Source: Corinectria fuckeliana
Taxonomy: Eukaryota > Ascomycota > Sordariomycetes > Hypocreales > Nectriaceae
DNA length: 64,000 nucleotides
Direction of reading: 5' to 3'
Assembly: GCA_019137255.1 (NCBI GenBank)
Contig: WPDH01000065.1
Span: forward strand, 124,001-188,000
How positions within the stretch are numbered: the stretch's first letter is position 1; every line of letters starts with the position of its first letter. Below the pieces are notes generated by a model. It saw only the letters and a list, made by a program, of their open reading frames with translations. It was not told where the DNA came from and did no database searches. Below, piece by piece: positions 9,897 through 20,489 of the stretch. The position numbers and the translations under genes were made by a program.

Positions 9897-12384
9897 TTAC
9901 TCCAGATTCATCCGGGCCTCGTCGCCAATTCCCCACTGGCCCCCGTCTTTTCCTTGCTTCTGTATCTCCACCGTCAGCTCCGCCCCGAGACTGCTGGCGG
10001 CGTCGTCCTCGTTGCGGGGGTCGCTGGTCCTCCTAGTGCGCTCTTTGCTCGTCGCAGTACGGTCAGTGAGTCGTCTTCGCGCCAGGGGTGACCTGAAGAA
10101 TGATCTCGAGGACGTCGAGAGTACTGACAGGGCATCGTCTGCTCTGGAGCTCGCGTCGTCAGTGCTGAGGTCCTCGGCAATGGGCTGATCAACTATGGAT
10201 GGCGCAGCCCCGGAGCGGGATGTGGAAACCATCTTTTCGTCGGCCGTGCTGTATCCTTGTCCTGCGAGGGCGGATGAGGATGCCGAGGCGCCCTTGGTCT
10301 CCGTTGCGTCCAGCTCATGAGCAGGTGACTCGTCAACCTCGACCAGCTCGGCGTCACGGTACCATTTTCTTCGTCTCGTCCATCGACTCCAAGTATCCAG
10401 TCCTCTTTGGCCGTTCTGCCACTGCGAAGTCGTCAGTATATCATCGATGAATTTGTGCAGAATTTTTGTACCTTGTTGTCGTAAAAGACCCAGCCATTTT
10501 TGCCATCCACGCCATCATAATCCAAAGGTCCCTGGTCGTCCTGAACTCCATCTACTCGCCACCGGCCTCCCTGCACCCATCGCCACTGCATGCGGCTTCC
10601 ATCCTCGACTTCGGGCAGCTCGAACTCGTCCCTCGTGGGAACAGGGTTGCTATGTTCGTCTGTCCAGGCGGGACGCTCATACGCAAATAGGCTGTTTGTC
10701 CAGCCCAGACCGAGCCATCGTCTCTGGTTCTCAAAGATGATAAAGGTAAACTTGACCCCCGCAGTCCTAGTGCTACCGGATCTTCGGTGGTTGGTTTGTA
10801 GGTTGGCTGGGCGCCGGAGAGCCTTTGTGAGCTCAGACTCCGTGCCACCCTGGCCGTCCTTTGCTGGTCCTTGCCCATCGACTTCGGGTGTCTTCTCGGG
10901 GGTATCGAAGTAGAGACCGGTGATTCCAGCTGCCAGTCGCCTGACAGTCTGGCTCCTCCAGAGGATAGCTCTAAACACTCTCATGACCCTGGCATGCCAG
11001 GTCAAGACGATGGTGCCGGCTACCAAGACAACGCGTCTGGTGGTGATGACTCGCCATGGTGGAATAGTCAAGGCGATCCATATGGGGGTGATGATCAACA
11101 ACCGCATAAAGACAACGGTTAGAGCTGGGCGGGTGGTAGCACTAGTAGGAGTTCTCTGGGTGCTGAGGAAATCTGTCATCTCAAGCATGGGCTCCAGAAG
11201 AACGTTGCAGCGTCCGGTGAATTCCTTGAGGGTCTCGACAATCTCGTCCAGAGTCTTTTGGTGCTTCGTGTTTGTGATTTCAGAGTTTCCTCTGTTGTGT
11301 TTTTTGTCGGCACTGGCGGCGCTGGCTCCCTTCTGAGGGGTCGCATCGGCGCCAGGCTTGCTGGGTTTGTTGTTGGTGACATCCCGGGGCATGCTTCCAG
11401 GCTCGGCCCATCCGCTGCTGCTCAGAGGGCTGTACCTCCTGCCATACATGCCGGCTATGAGGGCCGCACCCGTCAAGACGGGGCCAGCCCAAGTCACCAC
11501 TACGTCTCCATATAGGACGAAGGCCCAAAAGGAGCAGACTAGCAGGAAGCTCTCCCACGCGTCGCCCGTGCTCCAAGTCAAGAGCCCAGCCAAGGTATTC
11601 AGCGGGAGCAGGAACGGGTGGCTGTAAGCGAGGGCGCGGGTGATTTGGGGAGGCGTGGCGAGAAGCAGCGGGCTCTTCTGGTGGACGAGGATGGTCGATC
11701 GACGGGAGGATCGGGTCGGAGTGTTCCCGGAGAGAGTGACGGGAGAGAAGGTGGCGTAGGTCGGAGGCGCGCCGTTGGTAGGATGGGAGTCGAAGGACGG
11801 AGGTGATGCGCCGGCGGACGCATCGTCGCGTGAAGACATGGGTGAGGAGAGGTGCGACAACCAGGGAGTGTCCTGCGAGAAAGAGTGAAAGGCTCAGATT
11901 AGTGACGGAGTTGTGCGGAGGAGGGCCGTCGCGTCGCGATGATGCGATGCTGCGATGCTGGAGCTTGGTAGCAGCCTAGCTGTACTGGCGACCGCGCTAT
12001 GTAGGTGTAATGTGTGATGGTGGAGAAGATGTTCAGTTGAGTTCCAGCTGGGGTTTGCCCTGAACGGCTCAGCCTCGTCGCGGAAGGGCAGAACGGTCCA
12101 GTACGGATGCGTCAGAGGGGCAAAAGCCAGACAAGAAGGAGTAAAGACAAGAAGTCAAAGTTGGCCCTGGCGGTGGCCGGATGAGACGGAGGTAGCTATG
12201 TCATCATTTGCGCGACGCCACGTTTTCCCCCTTGTCAAAGTGGACGGACGTGGTGTGTTTGTTTGCTTGTGTGGGGGTTGATGAAGCGTACCGATGAAGG
12301 GACGATGATGATGAACGAGGAAAAAAAGACACAAATATGACGAGAGAGGTACAAAAACCAAAAACCACTTACCAGGGCCGCCAT
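9897..12384 (-). CDS. Pex30/Pex24-family peroxisomal membrane protein with dysferlin domain
   Basis: Proposed exons are 12384-12373, 11872-10472 and 10421-9897, giving 645 aa. The last intron is 50 nt (GTACAA...CGCAG). The first exon is only 12 nt (ATG GCG GCC CTG, then GTAAGT) and is joined across a 500-nt intron to give MAALDTPWLSHL. If this first exon is not real, the start is ATG 11839 (MSSRDDASAG, 630 aa). Two long hydrophobic regions in the N-terminal half fit the Pex24p membrane region. A DysF module follows in the C-terminal half: FTFIIFENQRRWLGLGWT (DysFN), then GWVFYDNKWQNGQRG, DTWSRWTRRRKWYRDAEL (DysFC). Its conserved Trp/Arg pairs continue exactly across the 50-nt intron. In yeasts such proteins sit at ER-peroxisome contacts and control peroxisome number and size. 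The acidic Ser-rich tail is probably disordered. The family call is strong; the first exon is moderate. Confidence 0.88.
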
Positions 12385-13939
12385 CTAATTATGTATGACC
12401 GACTGTTCTGCAGGCTCCAGCGCGCCGTTCACCCCAGGAACCCAGACGTCATTAATTAGTGTTTGTATGTCTACACCCGTGCCCCGCGAAGCCCAGCTAG
12501 TGCATGTATAAGCGCTGTCGTTCAGCAGGCAAGGTTCTGCGACAGGACGATGCAGAGGAGCAAACAAAATGCTGAGGATGGATGGAACTGCAACCCAAGA
12601 AATCATAAAGAAAGCACAAAACACTTGACAAAGCAAGCATCGGTAGGAGAACTGACGGATCCTAGCCTAAGGACTTTGGAATGCCGTGTGTGTCCCACGT
12701 GAGCCGTTAGATGGCGCAGTCATCCCTTCAGGTTTCGGCAATCACATGCTAAATCTCGGACATCAACTAGGTAGCTAATGCTAGGCGGCGAGCCACTGCA
12801 GTTAGGTGACTACTGCGGCGGACTAGCCACTGTCATCAAGCCGAATCCAGAACAAGAGATGGCCGTGGCTGTTCGCTCTTACAGCCGGAGACCAGTGAGC
12901 TTCGGTGCAATACCATAGCGTTGTAATTTAGCCAGGTTTGTGCAAAAAAGGGCAACCCTGTCGCGTCTGACGTCTGTCGACTTGTCACGCCAGGTTCCCC
13001 GGATTTAGCTCTTCGGCAACTAACCTTGGTCTCCTCTCATAATACTCCACATACGTCACTCGGCTTCTTTCTCGAACAATACGTAGGCGCAGAAGCGCGG
13101 TATGGAACTGTTCAATTCCAGATCAATACAAGAACGAAGAAACTGAGTGAGGTTACCATTGTGTACAGCAACGCAACTAGACATATCCCTTGCAAGTCCT
13201 CCAAGATTTCGTACGGATATGCCACTGTCAGGAAATGCAACCACGCGAGCCAACTTGATGAACAAATATAGCAAATAATTGTCCTCGGGTTAGAACAAAG
13301 AACAGCAACAACGGTGCAACTTGCGTGATACCGGAAATAATGGAATTCCTGAATGGGGAAAAGCAGTAGGGCTTCGCAAATGAACCACATTTGTGCCAAC
13401 GTCAACCCTGGAGTGTTCCAGTCCATATCTTAATTCTATGCTTCATGTCTCATCGTTCTGCAAAGAACCAAAAATAATAACCAGGGAGTTTTAGTATCTG
13501 GAGTAGATAGTGGTCCGACAGATAGCTGTCGCTGTTGCTACCCGCTGACAGTCATCGGATCTCGCTAATAGCGCATCGGTTTACTTTCCACACTTTACAG
13601 AAACACCACAGAAATCTAGTGTATAAAAGAGACCGACATCGAGTAATAAGAGACATCTGTGACCGGTAACATCACGAAACGGTAGAACCAAGTAGCCAAC
13701 GAGTTCAAGTATCAATGATGGACTAAAATAAAAAGCTAGTGAACTCCATATCTCTCCCTCCAGCAAAACTAGGTTTTCATCCCAACGCTCATGGACCCAG
13801 AACTCGTTTCAACATATATCGACAAATATATACAGCGAACAACGTATCAGACCGAGGAAGAATGATGACAATTGCCACGGGGGTGGTATCTCAACGATTT
13901 CTGGTCGTATTGGTTGTTTGACGAAGAAAAGGGAGGAGT
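12385..13939. other. Gene-free stretch
   Basis: No supported gene. A minus-strand frame at about 12385-12606 begins with a signal-like hydrophobic run but lacks other support, and it lies in the presumed promoter of the peroxin gene. The remainder is unremarkable. Confidence 0.45.
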
Positions 13940-14081
13940 CTACTTGCAGCCGGAGCAAGAGCCTGAGAATAGCCGGTCAGTTTCAGGTGCCAAGAACGCC
14001 AGAAGCCTCTAGGTGGGAATACTAACAGCTAGAGCCGCAGTTGCAGCTAGAAGCACCGGAGCATCCGCAGTCGCCAGCCAT
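13940..14081 (-). CDS. Copper metallothionein (25 aa)
   Basis: Exons are 14081-14027 and 13962-13940, with a 64-nt intron (GTTAGT...CTCAG) that splits the first base of a Cys codon. The 25-residue product begins MAGDCGCSGASSCNCG and ends SCSCSGCK. It has seven cysteines in Cys-x-Cys pairs (CGC, CNC, CSC, then C) and no aromatic residue. It is almost colinear with the Neurospora crassa copper metallothionein, which likewise has seven Cys and about 25 residues. Family role: cytosolic binding of Cu(I) as a thiolate cluster, giving copper storage and detoxification; such genes are usually copper-induced. A TATA box sits about 130 nt upstream of the start. The gene stands alone, with more than 1.5 kb of gene-free DNA on each side. 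Its size makes it easy to miss, but the spacing, intron and stop codon all fit. Confidence 0.93.
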
Positions 14082-14210
14082 TGTGATAGTTGCTTTGGGG
14101 AGTGGGAGTTGGTAAGGCTGAAAGGAAGTTGTTTGGAGATGATGTGGAAGTGTTTTCGCTTTCGGATGATTCTCTAGCAAGAGGAATCCCTCTAGCAGGA
14201 TTATGCACCG

Positions 14211-14220
14211 CCTTATATAG
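14211..14220 (-). promoter_or_regulatory. TATA box of the metallothionein gene
   Basis: CTATATAAGG on the minus strand lies about 130 nt upstream of the metallothionein ATG. This suits an inducible, TATA-driven gene. No metal-response element could be assigned with confidence. Confidence 0.55.
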
Positions 14221-16084
14221 ACGGTTTACGGCTGATCGGAGCAATGCGGGCTTTGTGCCTGGCTGCGGGCTTTGTGCGCCTTCTGGATTGCCCCCACACC
14301 CGACGATGAGGGGCTTTGAGTGGGACTCGGGATGGCCATCTGAGAATGGCTTGGTGGGGAGAGCTCGAGGCCCGCTTGCAGCGTGAGCGGTTTTGGCGTG
14401 AGCTTGGCAGTTTGACATGCTGACCGAGCCCCTCGTGATGCTGGGTGGTACGAGATGGTTCGAGAAGACGCATCTGCCTTGGGTTGTCTGGACTACGGAA
14501 GCTTCTAGGAACGGCCACGAATGGCACGGTAGCGAGTGACCTTCTCTCGTCGAAGTGGGCGTTCAACTGCCGAACTCGGGAGTGAAGTGAAGCTCTCTCG
14601 AAGCGTACCTGCACATGCTGGACCCTGTCATTTAGTGTGTGATTTGATGCATGGAATCCACAGTACAGTCAATGGACCAACCAACCGTAGCATTTCGCAA
14701 GTCACCAGGACACCTTTACTTAGCGAGGTTGCCGACGCAAAATCCGCGCCATCGGGTCGCGGGTCTCGAAACCCCGCTCTTTTAGTTAAGGAGGGGTTGA
14801 GGGGCAAGTTCTTTATCTTCATCTGATAAGCAGCGGAAGTCGGACGCCAGTTATCGCCGCTTATGACGTTGCTAGCATGAAACTTTAGATCGGTACAACA
14901 AACTCCAAGAAGGCGAGAGGCCGAAGTAGACGGCGATGAACCGTGAGATGGTCCAGTAGAGAGAGAGGGGCTCATGTCAGAAAGCACACAATCGCTTCAT
15001 CACTCTTGCGAGACCTGCTAGATCAGACACTATATCTTTGCCGCTCGATGGCCTTGATGTCATGGGGTCATGGGAATGTACTGAGCATCTCATGCCCTGC
15101 CTATCATAGATAAGCACTTCCTTGGAGTCGGGAGTTAATCTGTCGATATGTATGCCAAAGCTTTGCGGAGAGCTAAGAGCTACAGCGCGAGGGGCAATAC
15201 CCTATGAAACTCAAGCTCGAATGAAGCAAGGGATTGAGTTGTTGCGAAACACGACGAGCCACACAAAATAATACGCTGGCATGGCTTTGTGACCATGCGA
15301 CCACGCGAAACGCCCTTTGTCCAGCGTACGAAACCGAGTTGACTACGACACGGACACATGCCATCGGGGGTTCAAAAAAGAATCGAACCACCAGCAGTTT
15401 CTTACGCAGGGGGTCTTACATGGCGTTGAGAAACAAAATTGGCTGGAAACTCACTTTTCAACAGCGCCGTTTTCCAATCCCTCACAGAATCACCTACGAT
15501 GAACACTCCACCACGAGAAAGCCCCGGGGCCGCCCGCAACTATAGTTCGAGCCTGCGAAAGACGACGTTTCAGCCTCGGCGGAGAGGAACCAGAGGAGCT
15601 AAGAGGGCAGGCTCCTCTATGAACAAACAGAAAACCAGCCACATCCTCGCGCAGGAGGGGAAGGAACTCCATGATCCCGCCGCCCGCCAACAAATGAAGC
15701 GGACTATGGCAATCGCCCTCATTACCAACCCTGCAATCCCGTTGCCGTTTCCCCTTTCTATCCTGCTGGGGGTAGCCACACTCGTGTACCCTGACGGTAC
15801 CAAAAGCCGAGATTGAGGGCACTCGTCTGCCAGGAGATGACGCGCTTAAGCCCGAGGGGCCCAATGTCGGAAGTTCCTTGGCGATAACCATACCCCCAAG
15901 AGTCGTTGCCTCGAAATTGATCATATCTTCAAGCAACCCATGTACGAGTCTTGAGAGTATGAAGCATGGAAGAGCATCACTGACTCGGGAAGCCGAGACA
16001 TGGCACTGTCTAGAAGAAGGCTTTTACGGGATTTTGTTCTATCCAAACGAAAAAAAGGTTACATTGGACATCAACTGTACTAGT
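14221..16084. other. Gene-free stretch
   Basis: It contains only short open frames on both strands, without recognisable domains. A B-box-like GGTTCGATTC at about 15380-15390 (minus) is not embedded in a tRNA fold. Confidence 0.45.
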
Positions 16085-16792
16085 CTACAGTATAAAAACA
16101 ATTGGCGGGTTGCAAGTATCAACAAAATAGGTCAAATCTAAGAACTCGAACCTGTTGAGTTTAGACAACTCCGCCTCCGTCCGTGACAAAATCTGAAGAC
16201 TCTCTCCAACAATCTCCATGTTGGCAACTTGGGCCGTTCCCCGTGCATACCTCCACCCTTCTTTCCCAAGTCCCTTCATTTGAGCGGCGCGCTCCAATTC
16301 GCAATGCCCGCAATTCCACGGCCCATTTGCGCCCTGGCAATGTCCCTGTTCCTTAACGGGCTCACGGAGCATGGTTTCTGTGCAGATTGATCTTACTAAA
16401 TTACTCCTCACGCCAACCCAAGTTTCTTCCTCTTCAGGGGTAGCAGTGATCGCACCAACACCGTCGTTGCCTCGTTGCCTTTTCTGCGAACTTTCGGAGA
16501 CTTCCTCCTCATAACTGCGTTTGTTCTCGCTCCTAATTAAGTTCCTGGCCTTAATATAGTTGTCCTTGACTGCTCGCCTAGGTTGGATTCGAGTTGGTTG
16601 CGCAAGTGGTGTGCTCCCTGCAGCTTCAAGTGGTGCGCTTCCAACAAGTTGTAGTGAAGATTCGGCTGAAGCCCCGGTGTTGGTACGACGAGCTTCCTGT
16701 CTCAGGTAGTACGTCTTTGCGATGTTGAGAAAGTGGTCCAAACATAGTGGCTCTGCTCGGGGTACCGTGCTTCCAAGCGTGAGAGTCGACAT
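16085..16792 (-). CDS. Hypothetical protein, single exon, 235 aa
   Basis: An uninterrupted frame runs from ATG 16792 to a stop at 16085. I do not recognise the protein. The N-terminus (MSTLTLGSTVPRAEPLCLDH) is followed by a short region compatible with a helix (FLNIAKTYYLRQEAR) and a basic stretch (NYIKARNLIRSENKRSYEEE, then KRQRG) that could be a nuclear targeting signal. A small Cys cluster follows in GHCQGANGPWNCGHCELERA. The last 40 residues read as a helix and a hydrophobic end. No transmembrane segment or signal peptide is seen. An AT-rich TATA-like run lies about 75-90 nt upstream of the ATG, which supports transcription. The frame has no sequence competitor on the other strand. It may be a lineage-specific gene or a fragment of a larger one; it stands next to a decayed helicase copy in a gene-poor stretch. 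Confidence 0.5.
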   Translation of the reverse strand: MSTLTLGSTVPRAEPLCLDHFLNIAKTYYLRQEARRTNTGASAESSLQLVGSAPLEAAGSTPLAQPTRIQPRRAVKDNYIKARNLIRSENKRSYEEEVSESSQKRQRGNDGVGAITATPEEEETWVGVRSNLVRSICTETMLREPVKEQGHCQGANGPWNCGHCELERAAQMKGLGKEGWRYARGTAQVANMEIVGESLQILSRTEAELSKLNRFEFLDLTYFVDTCNPPIVFIL

Positions 16793-16865
16793 CTTGAAAT
16801 TGTGTCGAAGTCTTTGATAGATATTGAATGTTGGAGCATAGCTTTATTCCACTGCACTTATTGGC

Positions 16866-16879
16866 ATATAAATATTTAT
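16866..16879 (-). promoter_or_regulatory. TATA-like AT run upstream of the 235-aa gene
   Basis: An ATATAAATATTTAT run lies 74-87 nt upstream of the start codon of the minus-strand hypothetical gene. It is a plausible core promoter by position and composition only. Confidence 0.35.
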
Positions 16880-17385
16880 GTTCGCCAATTCCAACATCCC
16901 AGTTCATCACAGTAGATCTGGAACAGGCAATGAATGTTCGGTCTGTTCTTTGTCCCTCCAATAATGCACCTATTCATTTCATTGTTCACGACAACGAAAG
17001 AAGCCACCTGATTCCGCATCAGCCATGTTCCAATTAATCAAACTTGTTCTAAAAATAATTGGTCGTGGCTCCAGTAAGCGCCCGTTCTTCATACCTTGAT
17101 CCAAGCAGATATAAAAAAACACAGAAGAGCAATCAGCACTCATATGACTGCACGAACCTGTTCTTAATGACCTAGACCGCTACCTTAATTCATTGGCATA
17201 TTTAGAGAACGAGGTCTTACATTCCATTGAACTAAACAGGACATGACTTTTGATGAAATAGGATACCAGCCATTTTCGAGTACCACCCAATCCTACACCA
17301 AGGCCGTACATACCACTGGTTGGATCAATGGCTGGCACAAAAGTGTTTACTAGCACAGGGTCCGGGTGCACAGTTCAATTCTTCT

Positions 17386-18060
17386 ACCTATATGCCCACC
17401 GAGGCAGGTTCTCGGCCGGGTATGAGGCCTTGCCGTCAGGCAGCGTCAGCTCCATCGTTATCGGACGACGGATATGAACCTCCTTAAACACCCGCTGGAT
17501 CACTGCATTTGAAAAGGTTAACCCCCAATGATACTGCCTCCCCTCCGCCTAGTATAGCTCTGGTGGAGGATCTAGAGCCGATCCTTGCGCGCACCTACCT
17601 AGACTTGACCTGCCGGAAACTCGTTCTACGGCTTGAAGTCGGCACTGTTCAGGCTGGGAAGGTAGACGAGGGCGGCGGTGTCGGGCACCTAGTCGATCTG
17701 GTACGCCGACCATATGAGGCCGAGGGGGACCAGTAGGGCCCTTAGTAACCGGGACAGCGGCGTCCCCGTCACCCATACAAGGCTATGCTACTGAATTAGG
17801 TGGAACATATTGTGGTATCCCCCCCCCTCCTTCTTAGTGTTGTGGGCTTTGTCCATGATCAGGGACTCGAAGTCGGCAAACTTATAGCAGTCACCAAGAG
17901 CCTCGCAAGATCACATCTAGTTATAGGGTTGTACATATGATGCCGAGGTGAATAGATGGGATGTCAGTATCTGGCTGAGTCGTTGGGTTTCATTCTTAGC
18001 CACTGAAGGAGTGGGTGGCATCCTCTGGAGGACTCTGGAGCCGTCGATGTAGGCCACAGT
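17386..18060 (-). pseudogene. Decayed SNF2-like helicase fragment with RIP-type mutations
   Basis: Read on the minus strand, one frame gives, with several TAG/TGA stops, CYKFADFESLIMDKAHNTKK, then SLVWVTGTPLSRLL about 22 residues later. This is the order and spacing of SNF2 motif II (DEAH) and motif III (TGTP). After a frameshift near 17520, a 43-residue open segment follows: NAVIQRVFKEVHIRRPITME and LTLPDGKASYPAENLP. This resembles the part after motif III in large fungal SNF2-like ATPases. Motif II reads DKAH instead of DEAH, a G-to-A change, and several stops are TAG where CAG would fit. Both are expected from repeat-induced point mutation. No start, Walker A motif or C-terminal helicase half was found; weak similarity may continue left to about 17180. 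It is a non-functional relic. The family call is by eye and moderate. Confidence 0.55.
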
Positions 18061-18952
18061 CAGCTACTCTCTCCATAAACTCCATTTGTTATAGCGTGCC
18101 TAGGCTTATCAACAAGTGTCCAGAGAACCACCGCAATCAAGTGTCATATTTGGTAGTCACACACGAAAGGACGTCTCGTGACTACTTGATTGCTGGTTGT
18201 TGCTTAAAGGAAGCACCATGTTGCCCAGTCATATCGTACTTGCGCTGGCGGTACTCTTTGGTGGCTTACAATCAACAGGAAATATTTTTCCCGGAGGAGC
18301 ACAAAGTACCTCTAAAAGCTCAAAGTTTGGCCGCCAATGTCCAGTGTCCTGACTGATCCTGGAAACTGTACGAGCTCGACGGCGACGCACCGATGCAAGC
18401 CTCAGAGAGCAGCGAGGAAGAAGGCGACGACCATATCAAAGAAAGCCACCGAGAAGCGTGCAAGCACAGACGTTGTTGGATCAATCCTGTCGGCGAGTAG
18501 GCATACGGGCAATGAGTCAAAACACGTAAGCCATGGTTGTGAAGATAGTCATCCATATTCTCAATGAGTCGGCTTACAGGCCTCCGACTTGGGGTCTAAT
18601 CTAAAGAAACCCATCGTTTGTATCAATCACTATGTGCAACAAGCAATCACTTCAGCAGTTCAATTTGCGGCCTGGCACTGAATTGCAGCACGCCCTGCTT
18701 GTCCAAAGGACCTGTGTCTTGTTGATAGCTCAGCTAGAATATCGTAGGCGGCGGGGTCTGGGGATCCAGGTTCTCTCAATGCAATACTTTAAATGTAAAT
18801 GCGCCACAAGCCTCCATTCCGTTTCCCAGAACCTCGCACTAATCCATGCAACCCAATTGTGAAAACCAGGCGTTACCACGTACAAAACCTGCGTCGTAAA
18901 CAAGTCTCCAGTATTCAACCTCAAACGCCCCTTGAGTCTCAAAACCACCACG
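18061..18952. other. Gene-free stretch
   Basis: No domain-like coding sequence was seen. Part of it could be the unrecognisable upstream portion of the helicase relic. Confidence 0.4.
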
Positions 18953-20140
18953 CTAGAACTCTTCCTCGGGAGTCAATCGGCCGTCGGGGTCGACTGCCTT
19001 TCCGCGGTCCCATTCCCTCTTCTCGCCGGCCTTGGCCCATTGCACACTCTCCACCAAGTCCACTTCAGGCGCCTTGGTTCGTTGGATCTGGTCGTCTGCA
19101 AACCCTGCTGCCCTCATGCGTTGTTCCTGGTTTTGCTTGAGTTTCTGGCGGTCTCTAAACACCTCGACGTCATCGTCCCAGTTCCCGCCCGCTTCGCCGT
19201 CAGCCATCTGGACATCTGTCTTGGGGTCGTAGGTCTCCGAGAACCGTCGATCAATGCCCGAAGACCCTCCGACAGCTCCTCGTCCGCGATACACCGGAGG
19301 GGGTGCTGGTCCGATCAGGTCCTCCAGAGAATCTGAATCGTCTCCGTGTTCCTCCGCCTTTCGCGTTGGTTTGTCCTTCGTCTCGTATAGTGGAGATCGA
19401 TGTCGATGCCTACTCTTTCGCTCCCTTGGCGAACGTGATCGTCGTCGGTGTTCGGGTGACCTAGACCTATCTCTCCGTCGGTGACTGTGACGTCGCCTAT
19501 CTTCCTTTTCCAATCCAGAATCCCTACTCCGTGACCGTCTTCGGCGCCCCTCTCGCTGTGGCTTGCTATCGCTCTTGCTGTGTCGGTCGTCACTCTCAGT
19601 CAACCGTCCGCGGTGCTTGTGTTCGTCGAGCCGATCTTTAAAGAGGTCCTCGTCTTGGACAGGCCTTTGAGAGGTTTTGCGGTGCTTCGTGTCCCTGCTT
19701 CGGCTTGAGGATGGTGCCTCTTCGTCGCCTGTCGGTCGGCGCTTCTTACCGCCGAGAATGGCATGGATGTCGCCCATCTGTCGCTTCCTGATGTCGTGGG
19801 CATTCGGATTCGTCTTTCGCCGCTTCATCTCCTCCGTCCGCTCGAGATCCTTCAGGCGCGCCCGTGACTCAGCGGCTTCCTTGGCAAGCAGCGCCTTGTT
19901 GTGTGTGTCGGTGTCCTTGATGATGTGTCGTAGGAATCGAGTGTTCGGCTTAAGCATGTTCGCCGGTCTGAAGCGCCGTCAGCAACGGACTCGCCATATC
20001 CATGTCGGGAGACTCCATTACTTCTTGTCGGAGCGATATCCGTCCATGCCCAATGTCGAGTACTTGAGCGAGCAGTCGTTGGCTTCCTGAGAGAGAAGGC
20101 CAGCGACATAGTCGTCAGTCAACATATCGTCGTTTCCCAT
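18953..20140 (-). CDS. RS-rich nuclear protein, splicing-factor-38B-like
   Basis: Exons are 20140-20022 and 19967-18953, with a 54-nt intron that joins DGYRSDK to KPANMLKPNTRFL; the product is 377 aa. The conserved N-terminus starts MGNDDMLTDDYVAGLLSQEA and continues PNTRFLRHIIKDTDTHNKAL and LAKEAAESRARLKDLER. The middle is dense in Arg/Ser/His (RRRRSRSRDS, HRRRDRSRSPEHRRRSRSP), typical of SR-type splicing proteins. The C-terminal conserved block contains YDPKTDVQMADGEAGGNWDD, DRQKLKQNQEQRMRAAGFAD and KAGEKREWDRGKAVD. Fungal proteins with this layout are often labelled pre-mRNA-splicing factor 38B. I accept a nuclear, RNA-processing role as likely, but the exact orthology is uncertain. It diverges from the kinetochore gene sos7 with 349 nt between the start codons. 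Confidence 0.85.
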
Positions 20141-20489
20141 AGCGGGCCCTTTGTTATTATCCAAGGTCCTTAGGGTTGTCCAGAGTATTCTATGTGAGCC
20201 AAAATTCGTCAACGGTGAGGTTCAAAGTACGTACCACCACACGCAGCGGAGACGAGCTTCAGGTTAGTGGTATCTGCCACAGTTGACCGCCTTGGATAAG
20301 CATGCCCGCACTAGCCGAATCGGGCTGGAAGTAAACATGGATGTCGCGCTCCATCACCAGTACTAGTATCGACAAACAATCATTTGCGCCAAACGTCAAA
20401 ACACAAGCCTACAAACTGATTGATCTCTCTGGAAGACGCATTTTCTAAGCTCGGAGATTAAAGGACTTCAACAAAGGCTTTCGCACGAC
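20141..20489. promoter_or_regulatory. Bidirectional promoter between the RS-rich gene and sos7
   Basis: The 349 nt separate two divergent start codons, so both promoters must lie here or overlap. No TATA box is evident, as is usual for housekeeping nuclear genes. The common upstream space suggests co-expression but does not prove it. Confidence 0.6.

Noticed and set aside
12385..12606. Possible small secreted protein (minus, MISWVAVPSILSILF...)
   Set aside because: A hydrophobic start alone is not enough; it lies in the presumed promoter of the peroxin gene and no supporting features were seen.
15370..15440. B-box-like GGTTCGATTC on the minus strand, considered as a tRNA gene
   Set aside because: No acceptor stem or cloverleaf can be formed around it, and a T-run follows too soon after the B box.
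15490..15936. 148-codon minus-strand frame
   Set aside because: Opposed by a 125-codon frame on plus and without domain-like features.
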